Assembly (NCBI GenBank): GCA_038025085.1
Contig: CM076141.1
Coordinates: forward strand, 16,060,001-16,124,000
Length of the DNA: 64,000 nt
Source of the DNA: Tetragonia tetragonoides
Lineage: Eukaryota > Streptophyta > Magnoliopsida > Caryophyllales > Aizoaceae
Reading direction: 5' to 3'
Shown: in pieces, positions 63,767 to 64,000 of the stretch
Numbering within the stretch: the first letter of the stretch is position 1
Layout: each line of letters begins with the position of its first letter
Made by a program: the position numbers and the translations under genes
The notes under the pieces: generated by a model
The model's input: only the letters and a program-made list of their open reading frames with translations
Databases searched by the model: none
Told to the model about the DNA's origin: nothing

Positions 63767-64000
63767 GTATGTTTTCATCTACACCAGTTTTCTACCTACC
63801 TGTCCTTGGCTCCTGTAAAATTAGGACATTTACTATTCAGGATGAATTACAGATTTAACTCTTTTATGTTTGGCATTTTCTGTTTGATGTCGAGTCATCA
63901 ACACCAAAAGCTTGTTGCAAATCTACTACTTAGAAATGAGACGAAAAATAATCTGTTCTTGCTAGTAGTATAGTTTTAATACTTGTTGTGGTGCTGCACT
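63767..64000 (+). other. Start of UXS intron 5
   Basis: GTATGT follows the Leu codon of the conserved FVSDL. No continuation of the UXS protein (expected to start near VEGL) is found before the window ends, so the intron runs past 64,000. Confidence 0.8.

Overview
The window is nuclear DNA of a flowering plant, most likely a eudicot. It is AT-rich, dense in LTR retrotransposons and carries one intron-containing plant cell-wall gene at its right end. I cannot name the species. Nearly everything left of 52 kb is retrotransposon or duplicated intergenic DNA.

Layout. (1) 1-7,611: a minus-strand Ty3/gypsy chromovirus (copy A), cut by the window start, with a 2.7-kb LTR, primer binding site, an extra ORF upstream of gag, and a broken gag-pol. 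(2) 7,612-12,743: intergenic DNA with an AAT microsatellite, a possible Helitron and two LINE tails. (3) 12,744-18,154: a complete but dead Ty1/copia element with a 5-bp target duplication. (4) 18,155-19,587: intergenic. (5) 19,588-22,253: a scrap heap made of a chromovirus integrase fragment fused to an LTR end, a Tat-lineage gypsy fragment, and a short unknown piece. (6) 22,254-40,017: a second copy of blocks 1-4 in the same orientation, about 3% diverged by eye, with several deletions. It holds chromovirus B and 5'-truncated copia B. (7) 40,286-52,182: a small inverted-repeat MITE split by a full-length plus-strand chromovirus (copy C, 40,398-51,995, TSD TGATT). (8) 52,183-60,400: single-copy intergenic DNA with MITE-like elements and a degenerate array of about 320-bp GC-rich repeats at 55.66-57.21 kb. 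(9) 60,574 to the window end: the first five exons of a UDP-glucuronate decarboxylase (UDP-xylose synthase, UXS) gene with a membrane anchor.

The two observations I rate highest are these. First, all three chromoviruses carry a conserved, unrecognised ORF of about 308 codons between the primer binding site and gag. Its C-terminal half is conserved as protein while synonymous positions have drifted. It is joined to conserved splice-like signals (a donor/acceptor pair inside the LTR and an acceptor just before gag), which suggests a spliced expression strategy. Second, UXS intron 1 starts with ATATCCTT, has a CCTTAAC branch site and ends in AC, so it looks like a U12-type AT-AC intron.

How the parts relate. 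The retroelements are all inactive. Lesions shared by chromoviruses A and B, against private nonsense mutations in copia A and B, order the events: chromovirus insertion and decay, then copia insertion and loss of its RNase H core, then the large duplication, then independent decay. The UXS gene is the only host gene I can support.
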